From: Rhizomys pruinosus
Taxonomy: Eukaryota; Chordata; Mammalia; Rodentia; Spalacidae
Direction of reading: 5' to 3'
NCBI GenBank assembly: GCA_009823505.1
Contig: VZQC01011941.1
Span: 2,062,398-2,126,397 of the forward strand
DNA length: 64,000 bases
The notes beneath the pieces were generated by a model. That model was not told where the DNA came from. It was given only the letters and a program-made list of their open reading frames with translations, and ran no database searches. Positions 40,001 through 53,797 of this stretch are shown in pieces. Position 1 is the stretch's first letter. Every line of letters begins with the position of its first letter. The position numbers were made by a program, and so were the translations under genes.

Positions 40001-42174
40001 GCCTCAGGACATAATGTACATCACACACAACTACAATGGGGCTCAGCATATTATGTACATCACACACAACTACAATGGGGCATGCAGCACATAATGTACA
40101 TCACACACAATTAGACTGGGGCTCAGCATATAATGGACATCACTCAACTAAAATAGGGCACACAGCACCTAATGTACATCACACACAACCATAATGTGGC
40201 ACACAGTACATAATGAATATCACAAACAATTAGAATGGGGCTCATCACATAATGAACATCACACACAACTAGAATGGGGTGCACAGTACATAATGTACAT
40301 CACACACAACTAGCTAGGTCTCAGTACATAATATACATCACACACAGCTAGAATGGACTCACAGTATATAATGTCCATCTCACACAACTAGAATGAGGCA
40401 TGCAGTACATAATGTACATCACACACAACTAGAATGGGGCACGCAGTACATAAGGTACATCACACACAACTAGAATGGGGCTCAGCATATTATGTACATC
40501 ACACACAACTACAATGGGGCATGCAGCACATAATGTACATCAAACACAACTAGAATGGGGCTCAGCACATAATGTACATCACACACAATTAGACTGGGGC
40601 TCAGCATATAATGGACATCACTCAACTAAAATAGGGCACACAGCACCTAATGTACATCACACACAACCATAATGTGGCACACAGTACATAATGAATATCA
40701 CAAACAATTAGAATGGGGCTCATCACATAATGAACATCACACACAACTAGAATGGGGTGCACAGTACATAATGTACATCACACACAACTAGCTAGGTCTC
40801 AGTACATAATATACATCACACACAGCTAGAATGGACTCACAGTATATAATGTCCATCTCACACAACTAGAATGAGGCGTGCAGTACATAATGTACATCAC
40901 ACAACTAGAATGGGGCACGCAGTACATAAGGTACATCACACACAACTAGAATGGGGCTCAGCTCATAATGTACACCACACGAAACTAGAATTTGGCTTAG
41001 TATATAATGTACATCACACACAAATAGAATGGGGCACAGCACATAATCTACATCACACAACTACTAGTAAGGGACACGCAGCACATAATCAAAATCACAC
41101 CCAACTAGAATGGGGTGCACAGCATATAATGTACATCACACACAACTAGAATGGCGAACAGCACATAATGTACATCACACTCAACTAGAATGGGATGCAC
41201 AGAACCTAATGTACATCACACAAGTAGAATGCAGCTCAGCACATAATGTACATCACACAAAACTAGAATGGGGCTCAGTACATAATGTACATCACACAAA
41301 ACTAGAATGGGGCTCAGCACATAATGTACATCACAAACAACTAGAATGGGGCTCAGTATATAATGTACATCAAACACAACCAGAATGGGGCTCAGTACAT
41401 ATTGTACATCACACACAACTAGAATGGGGCGTGCAGCAAATAATGAATATCACACACAACTAGAATGGGGCTCAGCACATAATGTACATCACAAACAAAT
41501 AGAATGTGGCACAATACATAATGTACATCACACACAACTAGAATGGGGTGTGCAGCACAAAATGTATATCATACACAACTAGAATGGGGCTCAGAACATA
41601 CTGTACATCACACACAACCAGAATAGGCCTCAGGACATAATGTATATTACAAACAACTAGAATGGGGCACACCACACATAAAGTACATCACAAACAACTA
41701 GAATGGGGCACACCACACATAATGTACATCACAATCAACTAGAATGGGGCGCATAGTACATGATGTACTTCACACACAACTAGAATGGGTCTCAGTACAT
41801 AATGTACATCACACCCAACTAGAATGGGGCACGGAGTACATAAAGTACATCAAAAACAACATGAATGGGGCTCAGCACATGATGGACATCACACACAACT
41901 TGAATGGAGAGTGCAGCACATAATGAACATCACACACAACTAGAATGGGGCTCAGCACATAATGAACATCACACACAACTAGAATGGGGCTTAGAACATT
42001 ATGTACATAACACACAACTAGAATGGGGCTCAGTATATAATGTACATCAAACACAACCAGAATGGAGCTCAGTACATATTGTACATCACACACAACTAGA
42101 ATAGGGTGCACAGGAAATAATGAATATCACACACAACTAGAATGGGAGGCGCAGCACATAAAGAACCTCAAACA
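37061..42174 (-). repeat. Clean inverted satellite
   Basis: Regular inverted units. Includes the marker CAAGTAGAATGCAGCTCAGC at 41221-41240 followed by units matching the left-arm order seen near 1900-2100 in reverse complement (GGCTCAGTATATAATG, then AACCAGAATGGGG). Ends at the N at 42175. Confidence 0.92.
40041..40957 (-). repeat. Tandem block duplication differing by one unit
   Basis: The block starting GCTCAGCATATTATG at 40040 is repeated at 40480 (offset 439). After TTAGACTGGG (40111 and 40589) the offset is 478. The difference is 39 bp, exactly one satellite unit, present only in the second copy. The rest of the block, including CACTCAACTAAAATAGGGC and the CTAGCTAGGTCTCAG unit, is almost identical. 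The duplication is therefore very recent compared with the divergence of ordinary neighbours. Confidence 0.9.
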
Positions 42175-42175
42175 N
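42175..42175. other. Single-N gap between two satellite types
   Basis: Inverted 39-bp satellite ends at 42174 and the 50-bp G-rich array starts at 42176. No transition is visible, so adjacency of the two arrays is not proven by the sequence. Confidence 0.9.
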
Positions 42176-45159
42176 GAGGACATGGGGGGGGAGGGGGAAC
42201 ACAAGGCACCCACAAAAACAGAGGAGTGTGAGGACATGGGGGGGAGGAGGAACACAGGCCACAAACAGAGGAACACCGTGAGGGTGACATGGGGGGGAGG
42301 AGGAAACAGGCCACACACAGAGGACCGTGAGGACAGGGGGGAGGGGGGAGCACAGGCCACACACAGAGCACTATGAGGACACAGCAAGGGAGGGGAGGAG
42401 CACAGGCCACAAACACAGAGGTACCATGAGGACAACACAGGGGGGAGAGGAGCGAAGGCCACACAGCAGAGGCACAGGGGGGACACAGCCACAAGAGGAC
42501 TGTGAGGACAAATACGACGGGGGAGGGGAGGAGCTAAGGCCACACACAGATGACCGGAGGACCAGGGGGAGGCGAGGAGGAGCACAGGCCCACACACAGA
42601 GGGAACGATGAGGACACAGGCGCGGAGGAGGAGGAGCACAGGCACAACACAGAGGACTGTTTGCAGGACATGACAGGAGGAGGGGAGCAAAGCCAAAGAG
42701 ACTGAGGACCAAGAGAGAGGAGAAGGCCAGGACACAGAGGACGAGAGGCAGGGAGGAGGAGGAGCAGCTGCCTCCACACATCAGAGGACTCTGTGCGGCA
42801 CCACGGGGACGGCAGGAGCACAGCCCGGCACCACCAGATAGGACGGAAAAGAGAGGCGAGACAGGGAGGTGAGGATGTCAAGGCACTACACCACGAGGAC
42901 CATGGACCAGGAGGAGGCGCCACACTCAGAGGAGCTGTGGGACCAGGAGGAGGAAAGGAGCAACGAGGCCCAACAAGAGGACCGAGGCCGACAGGGAGAG
43001 GCAGGAGGAGCCAAGGGCCACACACAGGGACTGTTGGCCACAGGGAACAGGGGAGGAGGAGGAGGAGCACAGCCAACACAGCAGAGACCGTTGAGGAACA
43101 GGGGGAGGTGAGGATCAGCGGCCACCACAGCAGAGACTGTGAGGACACGGGAGAGAGGAGGAGGAGGAGCAGCGCCACACACAGAGGACGTGAGGACAGG
43201 GGGAGGAGGAGGAGGAGCACAGGCCACACACAGAGGACCCTGAGGGCACAGGGGGAGGAGGAGGGCACAGGCCACACACAGAGGACTGTTGAGCGACCCC
43301 ACGGTGGGGAGGAGGAGGAGCACAGGCCACACACAGAGGACCGTGAGGACACAGGGGGAGGAGGAGGAGCACAGGCCACCAGAGGACCGTGAGGACACAG
43401 GGGGGGAGGAGAGCAAAGGCACACACCAGAGGACTGAGGCACAGGGGAGGAGGAGGGAACAGGCCACACACAGAGGACTGAGGACACAGGGGGAGGAGGA
43501 GGAGCACAGGCCACACACAGAGGACCGTGAGGACACAGGGGGGGGGGGGAGGAGCACAGGCCACCACACAGAGGACCATTAGGACACAGGGGAGGAGGAG
43601 GAGCACAGGCCACACACAGAGGACCATGAGGACACAGGGGGAAGAGGAGGAGCACAGGCCACACACAGAGGACGTGAGGACACAGGGGGGGAGGAGGAGC
43701 ACAAGGCCACACACAGAGGACTGTGAGGACACAGGGGGGAGGAGGAGGAGCACAGGCCACACACAGAGCGTGTAGTGAACAGAGGGGGAGGAGGAGCGAG
43801 CAAGGCCACACCACACAGAGGACCATGAGGACACAGGGGGGGAGGAGGAGGACAAGGCCACACACAGAGACCATGAGGACACCGGGGAGGAGGAGGGCAA
43901 GGCCACACACAGAGGACCGTGAGGACATGGGGGGGAGGAGGAACACAGGCCACAACTGAGGAGAGGAGGTCATGGGGGGAGGAGGAGGAGCAAAGGCCAC
44001 AAACAGAGGACCTGGGAACACAGGGTGAGGGAGGAGGAGCACAGGCCACACACAGAGGACTGTGAGGACACAGGGGGGGGGGAGGAGCACAGGCCACAAC
44101 AGAGAACTGTGAGGACACAGGGGGGAGGAGGAGGAGCACAGGCCACACACAGAGGACCATGAGGACACAGGGGGGGGAGGAGGGCACAGGCCACAACAGA
44201 GGACTGTTGAGGACACAGGGGGAGGAGAGAGGAGCACAGGCCAACACACAGAGGACCTGTGACAGGACAACCGGGAGCGGAGGCGGGCACCAGGCCACAA
44301 CACAGAGGACTGATGGAACCAGGGGGAGGAGGAGGAGCACAGGCCACACACAGAGGACCGTGAGACCAGGGGGGAGGAGGAGGAGCACAGGCCACACACA
44401 CAGAGGACCGTGAGGACACAGGGGGGAGGAGGGAGGGCACAGCCCACACAGAGGAGTGAGGACACAGGTGGGAGGAGGAGCACAGGCCACACACAGAGGA
44501 CTGTGAGGACAGGGGAGAGGAGGAGGAGCACTCGGCCACACAAAGAGGACTGGAGGACACAGGGGGGGGAGGAGGCGCAAGGCCACACACAGAGGACCGT
44601 GAGGACAAAGGGGGAGGAGGAGGAGCACACGCCACACACAGAGGACCGTGAGGACACAGAGGGCGAGGAGGAGGAGCACAGGCCACACACAGAGGACCAT
44701 GAGGACACAGGGGGGAGGAGGAGGAGCACAGGCCACACACAGAGGACCGTGAGGACAAGGGGGAGGAGGAGGAGCACAGGCCACACACAGAGGACTGTGA
44801 GGACACGGGAGAGGAGGAGGAACAGGCCACACACAGGGACCGTGAGGAAACAAGGGGAGAGGAGGAGGAGCACAGGCCACACAGAGGACCAATGAGACAC
44901 AGGGGGAGAGGAGGAGCACACGCCACACACAGAGGACCGTGAGGACACAGGGGGGAAGGAGGAGGAGGAGCACAGGCCACACACAGAGGACGTGAGGACA
45001 GACACGGGGAGGGGGTCAAGGCCAACAAACAGAGGCCGTGAGGACACAGGGGTGAGAGGCGATAGCAGCCACACACAGAACATGTGAGGACACAGGGGGG
45101 AGGAGGGAGGAGCTGGCCACCAACAGAGGACCGTGGACACGAGGGGGAGTGCGACACCC

Positions 45160-45225
45160 GAGGCGTTAGGTGAGGTCCCACTTCGTACGTTTGGGATTAG
45201 CACCAGTGGCCCAGATACGAGCACG
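45160..45225. other. Non-repeat island in the G-rich array
   Basis: About 60 bp (GGCGTTAGGTGAGGTCCCAC, then TTCGTACGTTTGGGATTAGC and CACCAGTGGCCC) breaks the unit pattern and is not G-rich. It could be a diverged unit, a small insertion or foreign technical sequence; I cannot identify it. Confidence 0.5.
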
Positions 45226-45840
45226 AGGCCACACATAGAGGAACTGCCGGGGGGAGGAGGAGGAGCAAACAGCCACACACAGAGGACCTGTCAGACACAT
45301 GGGGAGGAGGAGGAACACCGGCCACAACAAGAGGATGTGAGGCAATGGAGGAGGAGCGAGGAACACAGGCCACAATAGAGGACGTGAGGACATGGGGGAG
45401 GAGGAGGAAACAGGCCACACACAGAGTGACGAGACAGGAGAGGAAGAGGAGCAGCAAGGGGCCACACTCAAGAGACCGTGAGGGACCACAGGGGGGAGGA
45501 GGAGGAGAACTAGGCCACACGCAGAGGACATGTGGGACACAGTGGGGAGGAGAGAGAGCACAGGCACACACACAGGAACTAGTGAGGACACACGGGGAGG
45601 AGAGGAGCACAGGCCACACAGCAGAGGACGCAGGGACGACACAGGGGGAGGAGAGCGGAGCACAGGTCCACACCCAGATGGACTGTGAGGACACAGGGGG
45701 GAGGAGGAGGAGCACAGGTCACACACAGATGGACTCGTGAGGACACAGGGGGAGGGAGGAGCACAGTATCAAACACACAGGCGGCCCGTGAGGACACAGG
45801 GGGAGGAGGGGAGGGCACAAGGTCACACACAGAGGACCGT

Positions 45841-45897
45841 GATCACGTGGATTGAAGGGCCAGGACCCAAGACCTAGGAAGGGCGAAGAGTGGACGC
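45841..45897. other. Second non-repeat island in the G-rich array
   Basis: Between two standard units lies TGATCACGTGGATTGAAGGG and following bases up to GAAGAGTGGACGC. The pattern of GGA triplets is missing. Origin unknown. Confidence 0.45.
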
Positions 45898-48797
45898 AAG
45901 GCCACACACAGAGGACGTGAGGACACAGGGGGTGGGGAGGGGGGCAGGCAGAGGGAGACACAGGGAGAGGGCACAGCACACAACAAGGACTGTGAGGACA
46001 CAGGGAAGGAGGAGGAGCACTAGGCCACACACAGAGGACGTGAGGACACAGGGTGAGGGGAGGAGGCAAGGCACACCTACAGAGGACTGTGAGGACACAG
46101 GAGGGAGGAGGCGGAGGAGCACAGGCACACACAGAGGACGTGAGGGGCACAGGGGAGGAGGAGGAGCACAGGCAACACACAGAGGACGTGAGCGAACAGG
46201 GGGAGACGGAGCGGGCACAGGTCCCACACGAGAGGACATGTGAGGACACAGGGGGGATGTGAGGAGCAAACGCCAATCAGAGGGACGTGAGGACACACGG
46301 GGGGAGGAGAGGAGCACAGGCCCCACACCGAGGACATGTGAGGGACACAGGGTGTGAGGACAGGACCACAGGACCACACCAGAGGACCATGACGACACAG
46401 GGGGGGAGGAGAGCACAGGCCACACCACAGGGACGTGCGGACCACAGGGGGGAGGAGGGGAGCACAGGCCACACAGACCGAGCACAGGGGGAGCTGGAGG
46501 AGCACAGCTAAACACACAGAGGACTATGGAGGAACAGGGGGGGAAGTTGAGGCGGAGGACATGGCCACCACAGAGGACACTGAGGACCAGGGGGAAAGGA
46601 GGGGAGCACTCGGCCACATGAGTGACATTGAGGACAACACGGGGGAGGAGGAGAGCGCACAGGCCACACACAGAAGACCTGAGGACACCAGGGGGGAGAG
46701 CAGGAGCACAGCCACAACAGCATGATCTGTGAGGGACAAGGGGGAAGGGGACAAGGAGGACAAGCCACCCCAGAGGACGTGAGGGCACAGGGGGTGAGGA
46801 GGGGGCACAGGCCCACAGCAGAGGACTGTGAGGAGCACAGGGTGGGAGAGGAGGGCACAGGTCACCCATAGAGGACCGTGAGGCACACAGGGGGGAGGGG
46901 AGGAGGAGGAGATAGGCCATCAGGCAGAGGAACCGTGAGGGACACAGGGGGGAGGAGGAGGAGCACCAGCAACACAGAGCTCGTGACGGGCCACAGAGGA
47001 TGAGTTGAGGAGGAGGAGCACAGGCCACCACAGAGGACCGTGAGGCACACGGGGAGGAGGAGGAGCACAGCACACACCAGAGGACTGTGATGGACACAGT
47101 GGGAATCGGGAGTAGCACTAGCCAGCGGCCAACCCAGGGACGTGCGGGACACCAGGGGGAGGATGGTAGGAGGAACAGGCTGCGCAAAGCACGCGAGGAC
47201 TGTGAGGAACGGGAGAGGAGGAGCGAAAGGCAACAGAGAAAGGACAAAAAAAAAAACAGTGGGAGGAGGGGAGCACAGGCACCAACACAGAGAGACCGTG
47301 AGGGACACCCGGGCGCGGAGGATGGCGGCAGCACCGCCACAACAGAGGACGTGGGACCGGGGGGAGCGAGGAGACAGCACAACCACACAGGCGTGAGGAC
47401 ACAGGAGGTGATGGAGGAGCACAGCCCCCACACACATGGGACTGTGAGGACACAGGGAGCGGAGGAGGAGCAAGGCCACAGGGGGGGCAAGGGAACTATG
47501 ATGACACAGGGGAGGAGGAGGAGTCAACAGGCCACCACACAGGGACTGTGAGGCACAGGTGGGGTAGGAGGAAGTCGCACAGGCTCACACCAGAGGACCT
47601 GTAGGCCACAGGGGGGAGGCGGCGGAGGAACATGGCCACACCACAGGGATGTGCGGACGCATGGGAGAGTCGGAGGCGCATAGGCCACACGGAGCGGGGA
47701 CTGTGAGGCCACAGTGGGGAGGAGGAGGAGCACAGTCCACAACGCAGAGGACTGTGAGGACCAAGGGGGGGAGGAGAGAGCGCACACGGCACACGGAGAG
47801 GACCGTGATGACACAGGGGGCAGGAGGCGGAGCACAGACCACACACTGCCGAGGACCATGCGACACATGGGGAAGGGAGGAGAGACAGGCACACGGAGAG
47901 AGGACCGTGAGGATACAGGGGGGAGGAGGAGGAGCACAGGCCACACGCAGAGGACCATGAGGACACAGGGGGGAGGTGGAGGAGCACAGGCCACACACAG
48001 AGGACCGTGAGGACACAGGGGGAGGAGGAGGAGCACAGGCCACACACAGAGGACCGTGAGGACACAGGGGGGAGGAGGAGGAGCACAGGCCACACACAGA
48101 GGACCATGAGGACACAGGGGGGAGGAGGAGGAGCACAGGCCACACCAAGAGGACCATGAGTACACAGGGGGAGGAGATTCACAGGCCACAAAACACAGAG
48201 GACGTTGAGGACACAGGGGGAGGGAGGAGAGCACAGGGCCATGCAGAGGACCATGAGGGCACGGGGGGAGGAGGAGGGGTGGAGGAGGAGAAACAGGACA
48301 CACACTCAGAGGACCGTGAGGACACAGGGGGGAGGCGGCGGAGCACAGGCCACCCGCCGCGGACCATGAGGGCCCGGTTGGGGAGGCGGGGAGGGCGCAC
48401 CGGCACCTTACAGGGGACCCGTTAGTCACCCCAGGGGGGCCGGAGGAGTTACAGGGCCCCCCCCAGAGAAACATGAGGACACAGGGCCGAGAGTACCGGA
48501 CACACACAGAGGACTGTGAGGACCATGTGGGAGGAGGAGGAGGAGCACAGGCCACACACAGAGGACTGTGAGGACATGGGGGGGAGGAGGAGCACAGGCC
48601 ACACACAGAGGACCATGAGGACACAGAGGGGAGGAGGAGGAGCACAGGCCACACACAGAGGACCGTGAGGACACAGGGGGAGGAGGAGGAGCACAGGCCA
48701 CACACAGAGGACTGTGAGGACACAGGGGGGAGGAGGAGGAGCACAGGCCACACACAGAGGACCATGGGGACATGTGGGGGAAGGAGGAGGAGCACAG

Positions 48798-48888
48798 TCT
48801 AGAGAGATGGTTCAGTGGTTCAGAGAACTAGAGGCTAGAGTGATGGTTCTGTGGTGAGGAGAACTAGAGGCTAGAGGGGTGGCTCAGC
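48798..48888 (+). mobile_element. Tandem scraps resembling a SINE 5' head
   Basis: Three short related pieces start CTAGAG: 48799-48827, 48828-48862 and 48863-48886. The first reads CTAGAGAGATGGTTCAGTGG. TGGTTCAGTGG (48808-48818) fits the pol III A-box pattern TRGYNNARNNG and the opening of rodent B2/ID-type SINEs (GAGAGATGGCTCAGTGG, from memory). The last piece ends GGTGGCTCAG and runs directly into satellite GGCTCAGCACATAATG. No B box is seen, so these are fragments. They mark the exact boundary between the G-rich array and the 39-bp satellite. Confidence 0.6.
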
Positions 48889-51250
48889 ACATAATGTACA
48901 TCACACACAACTAGAATCGGGCTCAGCATATAATGTACATCAAACACAATTAGAACGGGTCTCAGCACATAATGTACATCACACACAACTAGAATGGGGC
49001 ATGTATTATATAATGTACATCACAAACAAATAGAATGGGTCGCACAGCACATAATGAACATCACACACAACTAGAATGGGTCTCAGCACATAATGAATAT
49101 CACACACAAGTAGAATGGGGCTCAGCACATAATGTAAATCACAAGCAAGTAGAATGGTGCTCAGTACATAATATACATCACAAACAACTAGAATAGGGTG
49201 GGCAGTACATAACATACATCACACAAAACTAGAATGTGGCTCAGGACATAATGTACAACACACACAACGGGAATGGGGCACACAACACATAATGTATACC
49301 ACACACAACATGAATGGGGTTCACAGTGGAAAACATACATCACAAACAATGAGAATTGGGTGCAGTACATAATGTACATCACACACAACTATAATTGGGA
49401 ATGCAGCATATAATGAACATTACAAACAACTAGAATGTGGCTCAGCACATAATGTCCATCACACACAACGAGAATGGGGCTCAGTACATAATGTACATCA
49501 CACACTAATAGAATGGGGAGCGCAGCACATAATATACATCACAGAAAAAAGAATGGGACTCAGTACATAATGTTCCTCACACACAAATAGAATGGGGCTC
49601 AGCACATAATGTACATCACACACAACTTGAATGGGGTATGCAGCACATAATTTACATCACACACAACCAGAACGGGGCTCACTACATAATGTTTATCACA
49701 CACAACCAGAATGAGGCTCTGTACATAATGTACAACACACATAAATAGAATGCGGCATAGTACATAATGTATATCATACCCAAGGAGAATGGGGTGCAGT
49801 ACATACTGTACATCACACAAAACTATAATTGAGAACGCAGCACATAATGAACATCACACACAATTAGAATGAGTCTCAGCACATAATGTAAATCACAAAC
49901 AACTAGAATGGTGCTCAGTACATAATATACATCACAAACAACTAGAATGGGGCATGCAGTACATAACATACATCACACACAACTAGAATGGGGCATGCAG
50001 TACATAATGTACATTACACACAACTAGAATGTTGCTCAGCACATAATGTACATCACACACAACGACAATGGGGCACACAACATATAATGTACATCACACA
50101 AAATTTGAATGGGGTGCACAGCAGATTATGTACATCACAAACAACTAGAATGGGGCTCTGCAAATAACGTAATTCACACACAAATACAATGGGGCACACA
50201 GCACATAATATACATCACACACAACTTGAATTGGGCGCCCAGCACATAATGTACATCACACACAACTAGAATGGGTCTCAGCACATAATGTACATGAAAC
50301 ACAACTAGAATGGTACTCAGCACATAAAGTACATTGCACACAACTACAATTGGGCTCAGTACATAATTTACATCACACACAACTAGAGTGGTGCACAGCA
50401 CATAATGTACATCACACACAACTACAATGGGGCTCAGTACATAATTTACATCACACACAACTAGAATGGTGTGCAGCACATAATGTACATCACACACAAA
50501 TAGACTGGTGTGCACTGTATATAATGCACATCTCTCACAAGTAGAATGGGGATCAGCACATAATTTACATCACACACAAATAGAATGGCGCACACAGCAC
50601 ACAATGTACATCACACACAACTTGAATGGGGCGCTCAGCACATAATGTACATCACACACAACTAGAATGGGTCTCAGCACATAATGTACATCACACACAA
50701 CTAGAATGGGGCTCAGCACATAATGTACATCACACAGAGATAGAATGGGGGGCACAGCACATAATGAACATCACACACAATTAGAATGGGGTTCAGCACG
50801 TAATGTACATCACACACAACTAGAATGTGGAGCGCATCACATAATGCACATCACACAAAACGACAATGGGTCTCAGCACATAATGTACATTGCACACAAC
50901 TAGAATGGGGTTCAGCACATAATGTACATCTCACAGAAATAGAATGGTGCTCAGTACATAATGTACATCACACACAACTAGAATGGGGGCCGAACTACAT
51001 AATGTACATCAAACAGAAGTAGAATGGGGCTCAGCATATAATGTACATCACACACAACTAGAATGTTGCTCAGTACATAATATACATCACACAACTAGAA
51101 TGGGGCGCACTGCACATAATAGACATCACACACTACTAGAATGGGGCGCACAGCACATAATGTACATCACACACAACAAGAATGGGGCTCAGTATATAAT
51201 GTACATCACACACAACTAGAATGTGACTCAGCACATAATGTACATCACAC

Positions 51251-51349
51251 AACTACAATGGAGCGAGCAGCACATAATGAACATAACACAAATGTAGAAT
51301 GGGGCTCAGCAAATTATGAACATCACACACAACTAGAAGGTGGCTCAGT
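51251..51349 (-). other. Empty site related to LTR-like insertion (1)
   Basis: Reads AATGTAGAATGGGGCTCAGC, then AAATTATGAACATC and CTAGAAGGTGGCTCAG. This is the context seen on both sides of 54692-55098, uninterrupted. The target GGGGCT is at 51301-51306. Confidence 0.8.
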
Positions 51350-53360
51350 ACATAATGTACATCACACACAAGTAGAATTGGGCACACAGCACATAATGAA
51401 CATCACACAAATCTAGAAAGAGGCATGCAGTACATAATGTACATCACACACAATTAGATTGGGGTGCACAGTACATAAGGTACATCACACACAACTAGAA
51501 TGGGGCTCAGTACATAATGTACATCACACACTAGTAGAATGGGGCTCACTATATAATATACATCACACACATCTAGAATGGGGTACGCAGTACATAATGT
51601 ACATCACACACAAGTAGAATGGGGCTCGCAGCACATAATGTACATCACACACAACTAGAATGAGGCTCAGCATGTAATGTACATCACACAAACGTAGAAT
51701 GGGGCTCAGTACATAATGTACATCACACACAACTACAAAGGTTCTCACCACATAATGTACATCACACACAACTAGAATGGGTCTCAGTACATAATGTATA
51801 TCACACACAACTAGAATGGGGCTTAGTACATAATTTATATCACACACAACTAGAATGAGGTACACAGCACATAATGTACATCACAAACAACTAGAATGGG
51901 GCTAAGCACATAACGTACAACACATTCAACTAGAAGGGTGCACAAAGCACATAATGTACAGTACACACAACTAGAATGGGGTGTGCTGTACATAATGAAC
52001 ATCACACACAACTAGAATGTGGCACGCAGCACATAATATATATCCCATGCAATTTAATGGGACGTGCAATACATCATGTACATCACACACAACCAGAATG
52101 CGGCTCAGCACATAATGTACATCACAGACAACTTGAATGGGTTGTACAGCTCATAATTTACATCACACACAACTAGAATGGGGTTCACTACATAATGTGT
52201 ATCACACACAACCAGAATGGGGCTCTGTATATAATGTACAACGCACATAAATAGAATGGATCACAGTACATAATGTATATCATACCCAAGGAGAATGGGG
52301 TGCAGTACATAATGTACATCACACACAACTATAATTGGGCACGCAGAACATAATGTACATCACACAAAACTAGAATGGGCCTCAGAACTTAATATACATC
52401 ACATACAACTAGAATGGGGCTCAGTATATAATGTACATCACACACAACCAGAATGAGGCTCAGCACATAATGCATATCACACACAATTAGAATGGAGTGC
52501 ACAGCACATAATGTACATCACACATAACTGGATTGGGGCTCACTACATAATGTACAATACACACAAGTAGAATGGGCCTCAGGACATCATGTACATCACA
52601 CACAACTAGAATGGGGCTCAGCACATAATGTACATGCCACACAACTAGAATGGGGTGCACAGCACTTAATGTACATCACACAAACTGGATTGCGGCTCAC
52701 TACATAAGGTACAACACACACAAGTAGAATGGGCCTCAGGACATCATGTACATCACACACAACTACAATGGGGCTCAGCACGTAACGTACATCACACACA
52801 ACTAGAATGGGGCATGCAGCATATAATGTACATCAAACACAACTAGAATGGGGCTCAGCACATAATGTACATTGCACACAATTAGAATGGGGCTCAATAC
52901 ATTATGGACATCACTCACAACTACAATAGGGCGCATAGCACATAATGTACATCACACACAAGTAGAATGGGACATGCAGTACATAATGAACATCACACAC
53001 AACTAGAATGGGGCTCAGCACATAATGTACATCATGCAGAACTAGAAAGAGGCACGCAGTACATAATGTACATAACACACAACTAGAATGCGACACACAG
53101 CACATAATCAACATCACACACAGCTAGCATGGGCCTCGCAGTATATAATGTACATCACACACAGCTAGCATGGACCTCGCAGTATATAATGTACATCACA
53201 CACAACTAGAATGGGGCTCAGCACAAATGTACATCACACACAAGTAGAATGAAGCTCAGTACATAATGTACATCACACACAAGTAGAATGGGGCTCAGCA
53301 CATAATGTACATCACACACAAGTAGATTGAGGCTCAGTATATAATGTACATCACACACAA

Positions 53361-53458
53361 CTACAATGGAGCGCGCAGCACATAATGAACATATCACGAA
53401 TGTAGAATGGGGCTCCGCAATTTATAAACATCACACACAACTAGAAGGTGGCTCAGCA
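53361..53458 (-). other. Empty site related to LTR-like insertion (2)
   Basis: Reads CACGAATGTAGAATGGGGCT, then CCGCAATTTATAAACATC, then CTAGAAGGTGGCTCAG. Its rare variants match the left-arm empty site at 14125-14220 in reverse complement. The target GGGGCT is at 53409-53414. Confidence 0.8.
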
Positions 53459-53797
53459 CATAATGTACATCACACACAATTAGAATGGGGCACGCAGCAC
53501 ATAATAAACATCACACAAAATTAGAAAGAGGTGCGCAGTACAAAATGTACACCACACACAACTAGAATGGGGCGCGCAGTACATAAGGTACATCACACAC
53601 AAGTAGAATGCAGCTCAGCATTTAATGCACATCACACACAATTAGAATGGGCCTCAGTACATCATGTACATCACACAAAAGTAGAATGGGTCTCAGCACA
53701 TAATGTACATCACACACAACTAGAATGGCGCTCAGTACATAATGTACATCACACACAACTAGAATGGGGCTCAGCACATAATGTACATCACACACAA

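Larger units (their letters stand above)
42176..48797 (+). repeat. 50-bp G-rich (GGA) minisatellite array
   Basis: Units of about 50 bp contain GAGGACCGTGAGGACACAGG, a G run, three or four GGA triplets, then GCACAGGCCACACACA. I estimate 130 units. Units are regular near 43.2-45.1 kb and 47.9-48.8 kb and indel-rich elsewhere (42.2-43.2 and 45.1-47.8 kb). The plus strand is purine-rich. The minus strand has no stop codon in any frame of the standard unit, and because 50 is not a multiple of three the reading frame cycles. That produces long but meaningless Cys/Val/Leu/Pro/Ser-rich frames, one of 914 codons (45278 down to 42534). No sequence relation to the 39-bp satellite is apparent. Confidence 0.95.

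Noticed and set aside
42534..45278. 914-codon open frame on the minus strand, plus several frames of 400-540 codons in the same array
   Set aside because: The 50-bp unit lacks stops in all minus-strand frames, so long frames arise automatically. Content is a cycling low-complexity repeat (CVWPVLLLLP, CGLCSSSSP, CVACAPPPPP) with frame shifts between units and no domain.
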